In this document: piece after piece, positions 1-8,751 of the stretch
Layout of the letters: each line of letters starts with the position of its first letter
How positions within the stretch are numbered: the first letter of the stretch is position 1
Assembly (NCBI GenBank): GCA_000703065.1
Contig: JNLK01000001.1
Location: forward strand, 3,618,001-3,682,000
Direction of reading: 5' to 3'
From: Lachnospiraceae bacterium AC2029
GTDB taxonomy: Bacteria > Bacillota > Clostridia > Lachnospirales > Lachnospiraceae
Length of the DNA: 64,000 nt
Made by a program: the position numbers and the translations under genes
Notes under the pieces: model-generated
Seen by the model: only the letters and a program-made list of their open reading frames with translations
Database searches by the model: none
What the model was told of the DNA's origin: nothing

Positions 1-569
1 CCTTCATCCAGGATCCTGCGGAAAATAGCTTCAAACAGATCGAGATAATCATGGATGCGATAATTCTCCGCCTTCGTCGGACCATAACGGACGATATAGT
101 CCAGATGTCCGTAGACATTGTAGTCGGAAAAATGCTCCACGGTGTACAGGATCTCCTCGAAATACCTGCGATAGCCTCCGGCCTCGCCCCATTTTTCAAA
201 ATAAGCGGGGTAGTAGGGATCGAATCCGTCCACCACATGGGTGGAGCAGATGATAAAATCGAGGCAGGGATATTTGGAGGAAAAATCGGACAATGCCTCG
301 CAGGTGGATCGCATAAGCCCCTGCTCGATACCGATCTTCAGGTTGAAGTCAGGAGCCAGTTCCTCCTTCAGCGCCTGAAGTGCGGAAAAATATCGGTCAA
401 AGTCCAGATCAAAGCTGCACTCGGCGATGCCCGGCGGAAAATCATGATCGTAATGATCCGTTATACAGATTTCGTTCATTCCCTTTGCTTTCGCAGCTGC
501 GATCACATCCCGTAAGGGAGTTTTGCAGTCACCGGAAAAGCAGGTGTGCAGGTGATAATCCGGATACAT
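1..569 (-). CDS. PHP-family histidinol phosphatase, 3' part cut by window edge
   Basis: The minus-strand frame from the ATG at 567-569 stays open to base 1 (189 codons), so the C-terminus lies outside the window. It begins MYPDYHLHTCFSGDC and shows the metal ligands of the PHP phosphoesterase fold: HLH near residue 6, TDHYDHD near 40, IEQG near 82, CSTHVVDG near 105 and YGHLDY near 150. These match the HisJ/HisK branch, which removes phosphate from L-histidinol phosphate in histidine synthesis. No other his genes are visible, so the substrate is inferred from the family. The start has an AAAGGGGAC ribosome site 5-6 bases upstream. Divergent from gap. Confidence 0.85.
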   Translation of the reverse strand, partial: MYPDYHLHTCFSGDCKTPLRDVIAAAKAKGMNEICITDHYDHDFPPGIAECSFDLDFDRYFSALQALKEELAPDFNLKIGIEQGLMRSTCEALSDFSSKYPCLDFIICSTHVVDGFDPYYPAYFEKWGEAGGYRRYFEEILYTVEHFSDYNVYGHLDYIVRYGPTKAENYRIHDYLDLFEAIFRRILDE

Positions 570-653
570 GGCTGTCCCCTTTCGTATCTATGGTCTCATA
601 AATGACCTTCTGAGAATATCCTCCCGAAGGTTAATCACTTCGATACATTGTCG

Positions 654-682
654 ATTATATGGTCCGGGGGATGAAATGGCAA
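654..682 (-). promoter_or_regulatory. Promoter of the PHP phosphatase gene
   Basis: On the minus strand a -35 TTGCCA (677-682) and a perfect -10 TATAAT (654-659) are separated by 17 bases, leaving a leader of about 80 bases before the ATG at 569. Confidence 0.6.
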
Positions 683-816
683 GTATCATTACCTATATAA
701 TAGGGCACTTTTTTGAAAATGCGTGAAAATCAGCCGGAAACTGCGGACTGTGGCAGAGTTTTCCGTGAGGAGCCCCATTTGACCGCCTTTATTATGAAAA
801 AATTGTGAAAACTCAC

Positions 817-845
817 TTGAAATATACCCCTAAAAAAGGTATTAT
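817..845 (+). promoter_or_regulatory. Promoter of gap
   Basis: A -35 TTGAAA (817-822) and a -10 TATTAT (840-845) with 17-base spacing precede gap by about 50 bases. The rest of the 570-898 gap between the divergent genes holds only the opposing promoter and AT-rich DNA; I see no RNA gene or operator there. Confidence 0.65.
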
Positions 846-898
846 AGTTCTATGTGAGTGATACGTTCACAAAGTATATTTCTAGGAGGAAATGACAA

Positions 899-1951
899 AT
901 GGCAGTTAAGGTAGCAATTAATGGTTTCGGTCGTATCGGTCGTCTGGCTTTCAGACAGATGTTCGGCGCAGAGGGATATGAGGTAGTTGCAATCAACGAT
1001 CTGACAAAGCCTTCCATGCTGGCACACCTGCTGAAGTATGATACTGCTCAGGGCGGTTACGCAGGAGTGATCGGTCAGAATCTTCATACTGTTACAGCTG
1101 ATGATGAGGCAAATACGATCACAGTTGACGGAAAGACCCTTCAGATCTATGCAAAGGCTAATGCAGCTGAGCTTCCGTGGGGAGAGATCGGTGTAGACGT
1201 AGTACTTGAGTGTACAGGTTTCTACTGCTCCAAGGATAAGTCCCAGGCTCATATCGATGCCGGCGCTAAGAAGGTTGTTATTTCCGCACCTGCTGGCAAT
1301 GATCTGAAGACAATCGTATTCTCCGTAAACCAGGATACACTTACAGCTGATGACAAGATCATCTCCGCTGCATCCTGTACAACAAACTGCCTTGCACCGA
1401 TGGCTAAGGCTCTGAATGATTATGCACCGATCCAGTCCGGTATCATGAGCACAATCCATGCATACACAGGTGATCAGATGATCCTTGACGGACCGCACAG
1501 AAAGGGCGATCTCAGAAGAGCACGTGCCGGCGCTGCAAACATCGTTCCGAACTCCACAGGAGCTGCAAAGGCTATCGGCCTTGTTATTCCTGAGCTGAAC
1601 GGAAAGCTGATCGGCTCTGCACAGAGAGTTCCGGTTCCGACAGGTTCCACCACCATTCTTACAGCTGTTGTTAAGAAGGCAGGCGTTACCAAGGAAGACA
1701 TCAATGCAGCTATGAAGGCAGCAGCAAGCGAGTCCTTCGGCTACAATGAGGATCCGATCGTATCTTCCGACGTTATCGGTATGAGATATGGTTCTCTGTT
1801 CGATGCAACTCAGACAATGGTTGCTCAGATCGCAGATGATCTGTATGAGGTACAGGTAGTTTCCTGGTATGACAATGAGAATTCTTACACATCTCAGATG
1901 GTAAGAACCATCAAGTACTTCGCTGAGCTTGACAGCAGTCTCAATGACTAA
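899..1951 (+). CDS. gap: Type I glyceraldehyde-3-phosphate dehydrogenase
   Basis: This is the cytosolic NAD-dependent glycolytic enzyme that converts glyceraldehyde 3-phosphate to 1,3-bisphosphoglycerate. The 350-residue product has the Rossmann motif [10 protein letters not shown] at the N-terminus, the active-site signature [13 protein letters not shown] with nucleophile Cys160, and the C-terminal [12 protein letters not shown]. Length is normal for the family (about 335-350). The ATG follows AGGAGGAAATGACAA, a strong ribosome site. It opens the glycolytic cluster gap-pgk-tpiA, but a terminator-like hairpin separates it from pgk, which suggests high-level monocistronic expression with some read-through. 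Confidence 0.98.
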   Translation: MAVKVAINGFGRIGRLAFRQMFGAEGYEVVAINDLTKPSMLAHLLKYDTAQGGYAGVIGQNLHTVTADDEANTITVDGKTLQIYAKANAAELPWGEIGVDVVLECTGFYCSKDKSQAHIDAGAKKVVISAPAGNDLKTIVFSVNQDTLTADDKIISAASCTTNCLAPMAKALNDYAPIQSGIMSTIHAYTGDQMILDGPHRKGDLRRARAGAANIVPNSTGAAKAIGLVIPELNGKLIGSAQRVPVPTGSTTILTAVVKKAGVTKEDINAAMKAAASESFGYNEDPIVSSDVIGMRYGSLFDATQTMVAQIADDLYEVQVVSWYDNENSYTSQMVRTIKYFAELDSSLND

Positions 1952-1988
1952 TCAGCCACGCGACCTCGAAACATATTAAAACCTATCT

Positions 1989-2026
1989 GGGGCTCGGTCT
2001 GTATGGGCCGGGCCCTTATCATTTTT
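1989..2026 (+). terminator. Terminator-like hairpin after gap
   Basis: GGGCTCGG (1990-1997) pairs with CCGGGCCC (2008-2015) with one G-U pair, followed by a T-rich stretch TTATCATTTTT. The tail is imperfect, so it may be an attenuating terminator within the gap-pgk cluster. Confidence 0.6.
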
Positions 2027-2064
2027 ATGACCGTTCTGCCATAGTATCATTCCCGGATACAGTG

Positions 2065-2081
2065 CAGGCATTTCATGCCTG
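2065..2081 (+). other. Small perfect hairpin in the pgk leader
   Basis: CAGGCAT-ttc-ATGCCTG is a 7-base perfect inverted repeat in the 190-base gap-pgk spacer, about 60 bases before pgk. A TATAAA follows at 2112-2117 but no matching -35 is seen. It could be an operator or an mRNA-processing structure; function unknown. Confidence 0.35.
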
Positions 2082-2141
2082 ATCTGCAACGGAAAGGATC
2101 TATTGCGTAAGTATAAAATATATTAAACAGGAGGATAAGAA

Positions 2142-3353
2142 ATGTCACTCAACAAGAAATCCGTAGATGATATCAATGTTAAGGGCCAGCGCGTACTGTG
2201 CCGCTGCGACTTCAACGTACCCTTAAAGGACGGCAAGATCACAGACGAGAACCGTCTGGTGGCTGCACTTCCCACCATCAAGAAACTGATCGCTGACGGC
2301 GGTAAGATCATCCTTTGCTCTCACCTGGGCAAGGTTAAGACCGATGAGGATAAGCTGACAAAGACTCTTGCTCCGGTAGCTGTTCGTCTTTCCGAACTGC
2401 TGGGTCAGGAGGTTAAGTTCGTTGCCAACGAGAACGTAGTAGGACCGAACGTAGTAGAAGCTGTTAACGCTATGCAGGACGGCGAGGTTATCCTTCTTGA
2501 GAACACACGTTTCCGCAAGGAAGAGACCAAGAACGGAGAGGAGTTCTCCAAGGATCTGGCAAGCATCGCAGATGTATTCGTAAACGACGCATTCGGTACT
2601 GCTCACCGTGCACACTGCTCGAACGTTGGTGTTACCCAGTTCGTTGATACAGCAGTTGTTGGTTACCTGATGCAGAAGGAGATCGATTTCCTCGGTAATG
2701 CCGTTGAGAATCCGGTTCGTCCCTTCGTAGCGATCCTCGGTGGTGCAAAGGTAGCAGATAAGCTGAACGTTATCTCCAACCTGCTTGAGAAGTGCGACAC
2801 TCTTATCATCGGCGGTGGTATGGCTTATACCTTCCTGAAGGCTCAGGGCAAGGAAGTTGGTCTGTCTCTGGTAGATGATTCCAAGATCGATTACTGTAAG
2901 GAAATGATCGAGAAGGCTGAGAAGCTTGGCAAGAAGCTCCTCCTTCCGGTTGATACCGTTGTTGCAGCAGGCTTCCCGGATCCGATCGACGGACCGATCG
3001 AGGTAAAGACCGTTGCATCCGATGCCATCCCGGCTGATATGGAAGGTCTTGATATCGGTGAGGAGACAAGAGCACTCTTCGCAGAGGCTGCAAAGACTGC
3101 AAAGACCGTTGTTTGGAACGGACCGATGGGCGTATTTGAGAATCCGACTCTGGCAGCAGGTACTATCGCAGTTGCTCAGGCACTGGCTGAGACAGACGCT
3201 ACAACCATCATCGGTGGTGGCGATTCCGCAGCAGCATGTAACCAGCTTGGATTCGGCGACAAGATGAGCCACATTTCCACAGGTGGCGGCGCTTCCCTTG
3301 AGTTCCTTGAGGGTAAGGAGCTTCCGGGCGTAGCAGCAGCTAATGACAAGTAG
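2142..3353 (+). CDS. pgk: Phosphoglycerate kinase
   Basis: It transfers the acyl phosphate of 1,3-bisphosphoglycerate to ADP in glycolysis. The 403-residue protein has the family signature [12 protein letters not shown] near residues 18-29, the substrate-binding [20 protein letters not shown], the hinge/ATP region GGAKVADKL, and the C-terminal nucleotide loop [11 protein letters not shown]. Length is typical of bacterial Pgk. The ATG has an ACAGGAGGATAAGA ribosome site. It sits between gap and tpiA, the usual clostridial order. Confidence 0.98.
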   Translation: MSLNKKSVDDINVKGQRVLCRCDFNVPLKDGKITDENRLVAALPTIKKLIADGGKIILCSHLGKVKTDEDKLTKTLAPVAVRLSELLGQEVKFVANENVVGPNVVEAVNAMQDGEVILLENTRFRKEETKNGEEFSKDLASIADVFVNDAFGTAHRAHCSNVGVTQFVDTAVVGYLMQKEIDFLGNAVENPVRPFVAILGGAKVADKLNVISNLLEKCDTLIIGGGMAYTFLKAQGKEVGLSLVDDSKIDYCKEMIEKAEKLGKKLLLPVDTVVAAGFPDPIDGPIEVKTVASDAIPADMEGLDIGEETRALFAEAAKTAKTVVWNGPMGVFENPTLAAGTIAVAQALAETDATTIIGGGDSAAACNQLGFGDKMSHISTGGGASLEFLEGKELPGVAAANDK

Positions 3354-3385
3354 TCGCGAACATATATAAAAGATAGGAGAATAAC

Positions 3386-4186
3386 ATGGCAGGATTTTCA
3401 TTATGGCAGAAGATTGAAGAGGAACTTGAGAAATTACAGAATCCCAGAAAGAAGATCATCGCAGGTAACTGGAAGATGAACAAGACTCCCTCCGAGGCAG
3501 TTGCACTTGTTGAAGAGCTGAAGGATCTGGTAAAGAATGACAAGGTTGATGTAGTTTACTGTGTTCCCGCCATTGATATCGTTCCCGTAGTGGAAGCTGT
3601 TAAGGGAACAAATGTTAAGGTCGGAGCAGAGAACTTCTACATCGAGGACAGCGGAGCTTATACCGGTGAGATTTCTGCACCGATGCTGAAGGATGCCGGT
3701 GTTGAGTATGTTATCATCGGACACTCAGAGCGCCGCGAATACTTCAAGGAGGATGACGCCTTCCTGAACAAGAAGGTAAAGAAGGCCATCGAAGCCGGTC
3801 TTACACCGATCCTTTGCTGCGGTGAGTCCTTAGAGCAGAGAGAAATGGGTGTTACCATGGATTGGATCCGTTATCAGATCAAGTCCGATCTGTATGGAGT
3901 TTCCGCTGACGATGTAAAGAACATCGTTATCGCGTATGAGCCGATCTGGGCAATCGGAACCGGTAAGACTGCAACTACAGAGCAGGCTGAAGAGGTTTGC
4001 CGCAACATCCGTTACTGCATCGCCGAAATGTATGACATTGCAACAGCTGTTGCAGTCCGCATCCAGTACGGCGGATCCGTAAATGCAGGAAATGCCGCAG
4101 AGCTTTTTGCTCAGCCGAACATCGATGGTGGTCTGGTAGGCGGAGCTTCTCTGAAGGCAGACTTCGGAAAGATCGTAAACTATTAA
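3386..4186 (+). CDS. tpiA: Triosephosphate isomerase with N-terminal extension
   Basis: It interconverts dihydroxyacetone phosphate and glyceraldehyde 3-phosphate. Catalytic residues are visible: Lys30 in AGNWKMN, the histidine in IIGHSERRE and the glutamate in [11 protein letters not shown]; the phosphate loop is YGGSVN. The canonical start would lie just before [12 protein letters not shown], but here about 20 extra residues ([20 protein letters not shown]) precede it, predicted helical and charged. No internal start codon is available before the barrel, and TAGGAGAATAAC lies correctly before the upstream ATG, so the extension appears real. Total 266 residues against about 250 usual. Confidence 0.96.
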   Translation: MAGFSLWQKIEEELEKLQNPRKKIIAGNWKMNKTPSEAVALVEELKDLVKNDKVDVVYCVPAIDIVPVVEAVKGTNVKVGAENFYIEDSGAYTGEISAPMLKDAGVEYVIIGHSERREYFKEDDAFLNKKVKKAIEAGLTPILCCGESLEQREMGVTMDWIRYQIKSDLYGVSADDVKNIVIAYEPIWAIGTGKTATTEQAEEVCRNIRYCIAEMYDIATAVAVRIQYGGSVNAGNAAELFAQPNIDGGLVGGASLKADFGKIVNY

Positions 4187-4188
4187 GA

Positions 4189-4224
4189 TTTTTCGAACTT
4201 TGTTATTACAATAACATCGAAAAA
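4189..4224 (+). other. Nested hairpin between tpiA and mscL
   Basis: TTTTTCGA (4189-4196) pairs with TCGAAAAA (4217-4224), and inside it TGTTATT (4201-4207) pairs with AATAACA (4210-4216). It stands directly before the mscL ribosome site AAGGGGGT. Role unknown; a translational control or processing element is possible. Confidence 0.35.
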
Positions 4225-4234
4225 GGGGGTTATC

Positions 4235-4642
4235 ATGAAGAAGTTTTTTGCTGAATTCAAAGAATTTGCAATGAAGGGCAATGTCATGGATATGGCAATC
4301 GGTGTTATCATCGGTGCTGCATTCAAGGCGATCATCGATGCTCTGGTTAACGACATCATCAGTCCCATCATCGGATGCTTTATCCAGGGTGGTATGGAAA
4401 ATTGGACGGTTACCATAGGAGAGGCTCAGCTTGGACTTGGTGCATTCCTCATGGCGATCATTAACTTCCTGATCATAGCATTTGTTCTGTTCTGTGTGAT
4501 CAAAACAATGAACAAACTGATCAATCTTCGGAAGAAACCCGAAGAAGAAGCAGCTCCTCTTACCAAGAAGTGCCCGCTTTGTCAGAGCGAGATCGATATC
4601 AAGGCCATCAAGTGCCCCTGTTGTACAGGAGATATCCAGTAA
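4235..4642 (+). CDS. mscL: Large-conductance mechanosensitive channel with C-terminal zinc ribbon
   Basis: The pore protein releases solutes under hypo-osmotic shock. The 135-residue sequence starts with the amphipathic helix MKKFFAEFKEFAMKGN, then the pore-lining TM1 MDMAIGVIIGAAFKAIIDAL, a short periplasmic loop and TM2 around residues 70-93. The tail after residue 110 carries CPLC and CPCC (Cys113, 116, 127, 130), a rubredoxin-like zinc-binding pattern seen in many Firmicute MscL proteins but absent in Escherichia coli. The start follows AAAGGGGGTTATC. It closes the glycolytic cluster before a strong terminator. Confidence 0.96.
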   Translation: MKKFFAEFKEFAMKGNVMDMAIGVIIGAAFKAIIDALVNDIISPIIGCFIQGGMENWTVTIGEAQLGLGAFLMAIINFLIIAFVLFCVIKTMNKLINLRKKPEEEAAPLTKKCPLCQSEIDIKAIKCPCCTGDIQ

Positions 4643-4653
4643 GCATACAATAA

Positions 4654-4686
4654 GAAAGACTGTCGGCGAAACCGGCAGTCTTTTTT
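4654..4686 (+). terminator. Rho-independent terminator after mscL
   Basis: GACTGTCGG (4658-4666) and CCGGCAGTC (4672-4680) form a 9-base stem with one G-U pair, followed by TTTTTT. It ends the gap-to-mscL unit. Confidence 0.9.
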
Positions 4687-4738
4687 ATTGTGCAAAATGA
4701 GTCATACAAAGCAGCACTTCATTTATGCGTAATCGTAT

Positions 4739-6157
4739 TTACATGCAAAACATTTCCTGTAGATGCTCCGGCGAAAGAAGAGCGTTGTCATCAAGATTTG
4801 TCAGGAAATCTTCAAAGCACTCGGCCAGCCAGCGTTCATGGATGAAGATGGCTCTGCTTCCCTGAAAGATCGGGACAAATGAGACCGTGCGTCCGGATAC
4901 AATATGAATGGCCCAGTTTTTCGATATGGGAAATACATCCGGCCTCACGATATCCAGTGTCTGTCCCAGGCGGCTCTGCAACATCTGCATGAGCATCGGA
5001 AGATCTTCCTTCCTGGCAGTAAGATCCATTTGAAGTTCCTGAAGTCTTTTACTTCCGAGAAATGCCTGAAAGCCTTCAGGTGTTACGTACTCATGATATT
5101 CCGTATGCTGGAAAGCATGAACGTGAGTCATGTATAGTTCCTGTAACTCCGCAGGCAGATAGGTCCGGATCAGCTCATCCGTTGCGATATATGAAATTCC
5201 GGGCTGCCAGGACAGGTACCAGGTTTTTGTTTCATCTGGGAGCCGAAGAAGGGTTGGTATATAATCCTCGATGGTATCCACATTTGTGATCAGCGGCTTC
5301 ATTCTTGTCAGCTGATGTTCAAAGCCCTGACGATACTCTGTCAGAAATGAGGCATCAGAAAGGAAGAGTCCTCCGTCACAACCGGTGTTAATAAGAAGCA
5401 CACCAAAAGGAAGGATCATATAGTAAGGATAGAGTGATCCGAGATGATCCTCCATGGTTGATGGATTATAATAGTAGTAGCTTCGGAAGTCTCCGGAATA
5501 TGAGATAAGAAACCGGATATATTCCTGATAATCATGGAACAGTTCCTCCGGATCAGAGGGAGTTCTCATGAAGAAGCTCAGGATGTGCCGGAACTGCGGC
5601 GCATTTGAATCCGAAGAAGAAGGGTCCTGTTCATTCCTGCTCCCGGCGGAAAGGGCGCGCTCCATGGAATAAAAATCCAGTGTATAGAGAGCCTTCAGGG
5701 AAAGGAAAAGATCGATCTGGTTCTCCTGATAATCCCTGGAATGGAGAAGCGCCGCATAAATAAAGCTTTTCAGCTCTGAAACGCTATGGAAAGCAATGGT
5801 TCCGGTGAAAGAATCTGCAGCAGCCGTCAGATTCACAGGATAGCCGGAATCATAAAACTGCTGATCGTCACTCTCGGACAGGAGTTTCAGAAGAGAAAGC
5901 ACGATCCTGCGACTTTTATAGCATTTGTCCCCAAGTCTGTCATACAGCCAGGCCTCCTTCAGAACTGCCGTATCCGTCTCCGGGAGCATCAGTGCATTTA
6001 ATATCAGACTGAACTGTTCCTCAGTGGGGATCCTTTTCCCCTTCAGGATCTGAAAGAAGCTGGAGCGATCGATGCCTGTTCTCTGTATTAATGAATTCTT
6101 TGATTCAGAATAATCCTCCATGATCCTCGAAAGAGAGTCTCCAAAGTGCTCGTACAT
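4739..6157 (-). CDS. HTH (XRE-like) regulatory protein of unknown role
   Basis: The 472-residue protein starts with a helix-turn-helix region (about residues 8-58: SLSRIMEDYSESKNSLIQ, IDRSSFFQILKGKRIPT), resembling Cro/C1-type DNA binding. The remaining roughly 400 residues are soluble, rich in aromatic residues and Leu, with YYYYNPS near residue 228; I recognise no family. It could be a regulator with a large sensor part. The ATG at 6155-6157 has AGAAAGGAACTGCACC upstream. It is transcribed alone, convergent with mscL, and divergent from the wall-binding-repeat protein at 6377, a possible target. Confidence 0.75.
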   Translation of the reverse strand: MYEHFGDSLSRIMEDYSESKNSLIQRTGIDRSSFFQILKGKRIPTEEQFSLILNALMLPETDTAVLKEAWLYDRLGDKCYKSRRIVLSLLKLLSESDDQQFYDSGYPVNLTAAADSFTGTIAFHSVSELKSFIYAALLHSRDYQENQIDLFLSLKALYTLDFYSMERALSAGSRNEQDPSSSDSNAPQFRHILSFFMRTPSDPEELFHDYQEYIRFLISYSGDFRSYYYYNPSTMEDHLGSLYPYYMILPFGVLLINTGCDGGLFLSDASFLTEYRQGFEHQLTRMKPLITNVDTIEDYIPTLLRLPDETKTWYLSWQPGISYIATDELIRTYLPAELQELYMTHVHAFQHTEYHEYVTPEGFQAFLGSKRLQELQMDLTARKEDLPMLMQMLQSRLGQTLDIVRPDVFPISKNWAIHIVSGRTVSFVPIFQGSRAIFIHERWLAECFEDFLTNLDDNALLSPEHLQEMFCM

Positions 6158-6376
6158 GGTGCAGTTCCTTTCTCTTATATATTGAACATCTGATTCATGT
6201 TTTCTCCGTGATCAACGGATGGTCCATGATTGCCCGGAAACCGGGGCAGTGGCATGCCTGATGATAAAAATGCGTCGACCCGCGCCACTATGCAGCCCCT
6301 ATACGGAATGATATACTAAAGCAGTGTACATAACAAGTGGTTTTCCTCGAAAATGAGGTACAAATGGAGGAGAGAG

Positions 6377-7864
6377 ATGAAGCATAAGGGAAAAATCAAA
6401 CTTATCATTCTGCTAGTAGCATTGAACACTTTGTTCTTATGTTCATTCGTTTCGGAAGCTGCGGGAGACAGCATCACAAATGCCATTCCCATCACAACAG
6501 GTACAACTTATACAGGGAGCATTACCAATGAACAGACTTCTACATGGTATTCATTTCATCTGAACACTTCCGGAAGAGTTGTGTTTACTGAAGCTTTTTT
6601 TGTCGATTTTATCAGATTCTACATTTACGATGGGAACGGACATCAGGTCCGATATTCATACGGTAATTGGGACTCAAATACCAAGATGGGATCTTATACA
6701 GAGGTGATCGATCTGACTTCCGGAGATTATTATCTGGCTGTTGTAAGAGGCAGTGATTGGGATAAGTCGCTCGGAGAATTCCGTTTTTTCATGAACTACT
6801 ATCCGGCAGATGAATCTTTCAATGAAACACTGGACGGATCCAATAACACATTTGAAACTGCAAGTCCGATCTCTCTCAACAAGAGCTACAAGGGGCAGAT
6901 TGCTGCAAATGATAACACTGATTATTATAAAGTAAATGTTCCTGCAGCCGGAACCATGAAGATTGAAGTAACTTCGAACATCCGGTGGGCATTTATGTAC
7001 GTCTATGACAAAAACAGAACTCAGCTGGTTCGCAGGTATATCACCTTTGATGATACTACCAAAACCTCCAAGGATGTATTTGTGGTGGACGTAACCGCCG
7101 GGATCAATTATTTCTGTATCGTTCAGACGAATGACAGTAAAAACTTATACACAAACGGTAATTACAATTTAAAGATCACAACGATCGTTCCCGGCTGGCA
7201 TAAAACATCATCAGGAAAGTTCTGGTATCAATATGCCGACGGAACAAAACCGAAGAGCACATTTGCCACCATCAATAACAAAAAATACTATTTTGATGCC
7301 AACGGATACCGGGTAAAGGGCTGGAAGCTGATCAAAAACGAATGGTATTATTTCAATTCCAACGGAGTTCTTGCTACCGGATGGACAAAGATCGGAAGCA
7401 AGTACTATTACCTGAGTTCTGAGGGCAAATGCTGTTACGGATGGCATTATGAAGGTAATAATGCATATTATCTGAAGAAGGACGGCTCCATGGCAGTGGG
7501 CTGGCTGAAGATCGACGGATATTATTACTACTTTAAGGCCTCCGGCGCCAGAGCTACAGGCTGGCTGTACTCCGGAAAGAAGTACTATTACCTCGATTCC
7601 TATGGACGGATGCAGACAGGCTGGCAGTATTACAGCGGTGATTACTACTATCTGAATTCCAGTGGTGCGATGGTGACCGGTTGGCAGAAGATCGACCGGA
7701 AATGGTATTACTTCAAGGCCAGCGGTGCAAGAGTAACCGGCTGGAAGAAGCTTTCCGGTAAATGGTACTACTTCAACTATAACGGACAGATGAGAACCGA
7801 TAAGCTGTACGAAAACGGAAAGTATTATTATTTCAATTCTGACGGAACCTGCAGAAATCCGTAG
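6377..7864 (+). CDS. Secreted protein with two PPC-like domains and glucan/cell-wall-binding-type repeats
   Basis: A signal peptide (MKHKGKIKLIILLVALNTL, cleavage after about VSEAAG) is followed by two beta-rich repeats (about residues 30-140 and 155-270) of pre-peptidase C-terminal type, each with an AxPIS/T-x-K/T-Y-x-G-x-I opening and an YYxxNV/YYLAVV strand. From residue 275 to the end run about ten 20-residue repeats of the form GWxKxxxKWYYFxSxGxxxTG, the aromatic-glycine pattern of choline- or glucan-binding modules. No catalytic domain is visible. ATG 6377 is chosen because GGAGGAGAG lies 5-6 bases before it; an in-frame ATG at 6353 has none. Likely surface-attached, role in adhesion or wall binding inferred. 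Confidence 0.8.
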   Translation: MKHKGKIKLIILLVALNTLFLCSFVSEAAGDSITNAIPITTGTTYTGSITNEQTSTWYSFHLNTSGRVVFTEAFFVDFIRFYIYDGNGHQVRYSYGNWDSNTKMGSYTEVIDLTSGDYYLAVVRGSDWDKSLGEFRFFMNYYPADESFNETLDGSNNTFETASPISLNKSYKGQIAANDNTDYYKVNVPAAGTMKIEVTSNIRWAFMYVYDKNRTQLVRRYITFDDTTKTSKDVFVVDVTAGINYFCIVQTNDSKNLYTNGNYNLKITTIVPGWHKTSSGKFWYQYADGTKPKSTFATINNKKYYFDANGYRVKGWKLIKNEWYYFNSNGVLATGWTKIGSKYYYLSSEGKCCYGWHYEGNNAYYLKKDGSMAVGWLKIDGYYYYFKASGARATGWLYSGKKYYYLDSYGRMQTGWQYYSGDYYYLNSSGAMVTGWQKIDRKWYYFKASGARVTGWKKLSGKWYYFNYNGQMRTDKLYENGKYYYFNSDGTCRNP

Positions 7865-7944
7865 TTCATTTTCGAACGATTGCTTAGGGCACCATCATGG
7901 TGAACTTGATGCCTGCCCGGCACCCTTATCGAGCAAATGAAAGG

Positions 7945-7970
7945 TCCGGGGAGCAATCCCCGGATTTTTT
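7945..7970 (+). terminator. Terminator after the secreted repeat protein
   Basis: TCCGGGG (7945-7951), a six-base loop, CCCCGGA (7958-7964) and TTTTTT. Confidence 0.9.
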
Positions 7971-7980
7971 CAGATTGTTC

Positions 7981-8009
7981 TTGCAAATCTTTGTCCGGAA
8001 ATGTAGAAT
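7981..8009 (+). promoter_or_regulatory. Promoter of the TEAP-repeat protein gene
   Basis: TTGCAA (7981-7986), 17 bases, TAGAAT (8004-8009). Transcription would start near 8016, which argues against translation starting at the ATG at 8023 and supports ATG 8059. Confidence 0.55.
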
Positions 8010-8058
8010 AGTATCTCAGTAAATGAAATCGATACAAAAAGGATGGCGGATTCAGAGT

Positions 8059-8661
8059 ATGAAAAACAAGAAGAAAGCGGATATCTTTTTGACTTTTGCG
8101 ATCATAGTTCTTGTGGTCCTGATCAGTTTCGGAACCTTTATCGCAGTACGCCCCATGTTCCGTGACAATCATTCCGGAGATTCAAATGAGTTGAATTCTT
8201 CCGAAGACAGTACGGATAATACGGAAGCGGACGTAACTACAGAGAAGAAAACAGAAGAGGTTACGACCGAGGCTGTGACTGAGCCGAAGACAACAGCAAA
8301 GACCGAGGCCACAACCACGGAAGCTGCTACACCGGCTACAACCGAGGCTACAACTGCTACAACCACAGCTGCAAGAACCACAGAGGCAACCGTGGCACCG
8401 ACTGAGGCTCCGACGGAAGCACCTACTCAGGCTCCGACAGAAGCACCGACCGAGGCTCCGACAGAAGCACCGACCGAGGCTCCGACGGAAGCGCCGACCG
8501 AGGCTCCAACAGAAAAGCCCACCGAGAAGCCGACGGAAAAGCCGACTGAGAAGCCGACTGAGGAACCCACCGAGGAACCGACTGAGGAACCCACCGAAGA
8601 GCCGACTGAGGAACCCACCGAGGAGAAAACCGAAGATCAGGGTCCGGTCAATCGGCCGTAA
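8059..8661 (+). CDS. Membrane-anchored Thr/Pro/Glu-repeat protein
   Basis: A short basic N-terminus (MKNKKKAD) and one membrane helix (IFLTFAIIVLVVLISFGTFI) lead to an exported tail of about 165 residues made almost only of Thr, Glu, Ala, Pro and Lys: first mixed TTEA segments, then APTE repeats (about 8395-8514), then EKPT and EEPT repeats to the end. No folded domain is visible; it may be a wall-spanning stalk or a glycosylated spacer. ATG 8059 is preferred to 8023 because the predicted transcript starts only a few bases before 8023. AAAGGATGG lies 12 bases before 8059, rather far. Not assigned to a family. Confidence 0.65.
   Translation: MKNKKKADIFLTFAIIVLVVLISFGTFIAVRPMFRDNHSGDSNELNSSEDSTDNTEADVTTEKKTEEVTTEAVTEPKTTAKTEATTTEAATPATTEATTATTTAARTTEATVAPTEAPTEAPTQAPTEAPTEAPTEAPTEAPTEAPTEAPTEKPTEKPTEKPTEKPTEEPTEEPTEEPTEEPTEEPTEEKTEDQGPVNRP
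8395..8632 (+). repeat. Tandem 12-base-type coding repeat (APTE/KPTE/EPTE)
   Basis: Direct imperfect repeats with period 12 (or 24) such as GCTCCGACGGAA, drifting to AAGCCGACTGAG and GAACCCACCGAG. They encode the tetrapeptide repeats of the protein at 8059-8661. Copy number in such arrays usually varies by slippage. Confidence 0.85.
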
Positions 8662-8671
8662 CAGATAGAAT

Positions 8672-8737
8672 GCATGACAGAGGGACAGGTTCAGTGTCAC
8701 GTGAAGATGTGACACTGAACCTGTCCCTCTGTCATGC
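8672..8737. repeat. Perfect 29-base inverted repeat (GGGACAG palindrome)
   Basis: The arm at 8672-8700 is exactly reverse-complementary to 8709-8737, with an 8-base loop (8701-8708). It lies between two convergent genes and could serve as a bidirectional terminator, although no long T tract follows. It contains GGGACAG/CTGTCCC, shared with the palindrome at 60474-60533. Resembles REP/RAYT-type or miniature mobile palindromes (inference). Confidence 0.9.
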
Positions 8738-8751
8738 TGTCATGTCCTTAT

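Noticed and set aside
570-816. Riboswitch or small RNA in the gap upstream region
   Set aside because: No conserved RNA motif recognised; only weak hairpins.
2223-3401. Long frame antisense to pgk
   Set aside because: Cysteine-rich product with no family resemblance, lying over a well-conserved gene.
8182-8715. Arg/Leu- and Gly/Ser-Val-repeat frames on the minus strand
   Set aside because: Shadow frames of the APTE coding repeat and the palindrome.
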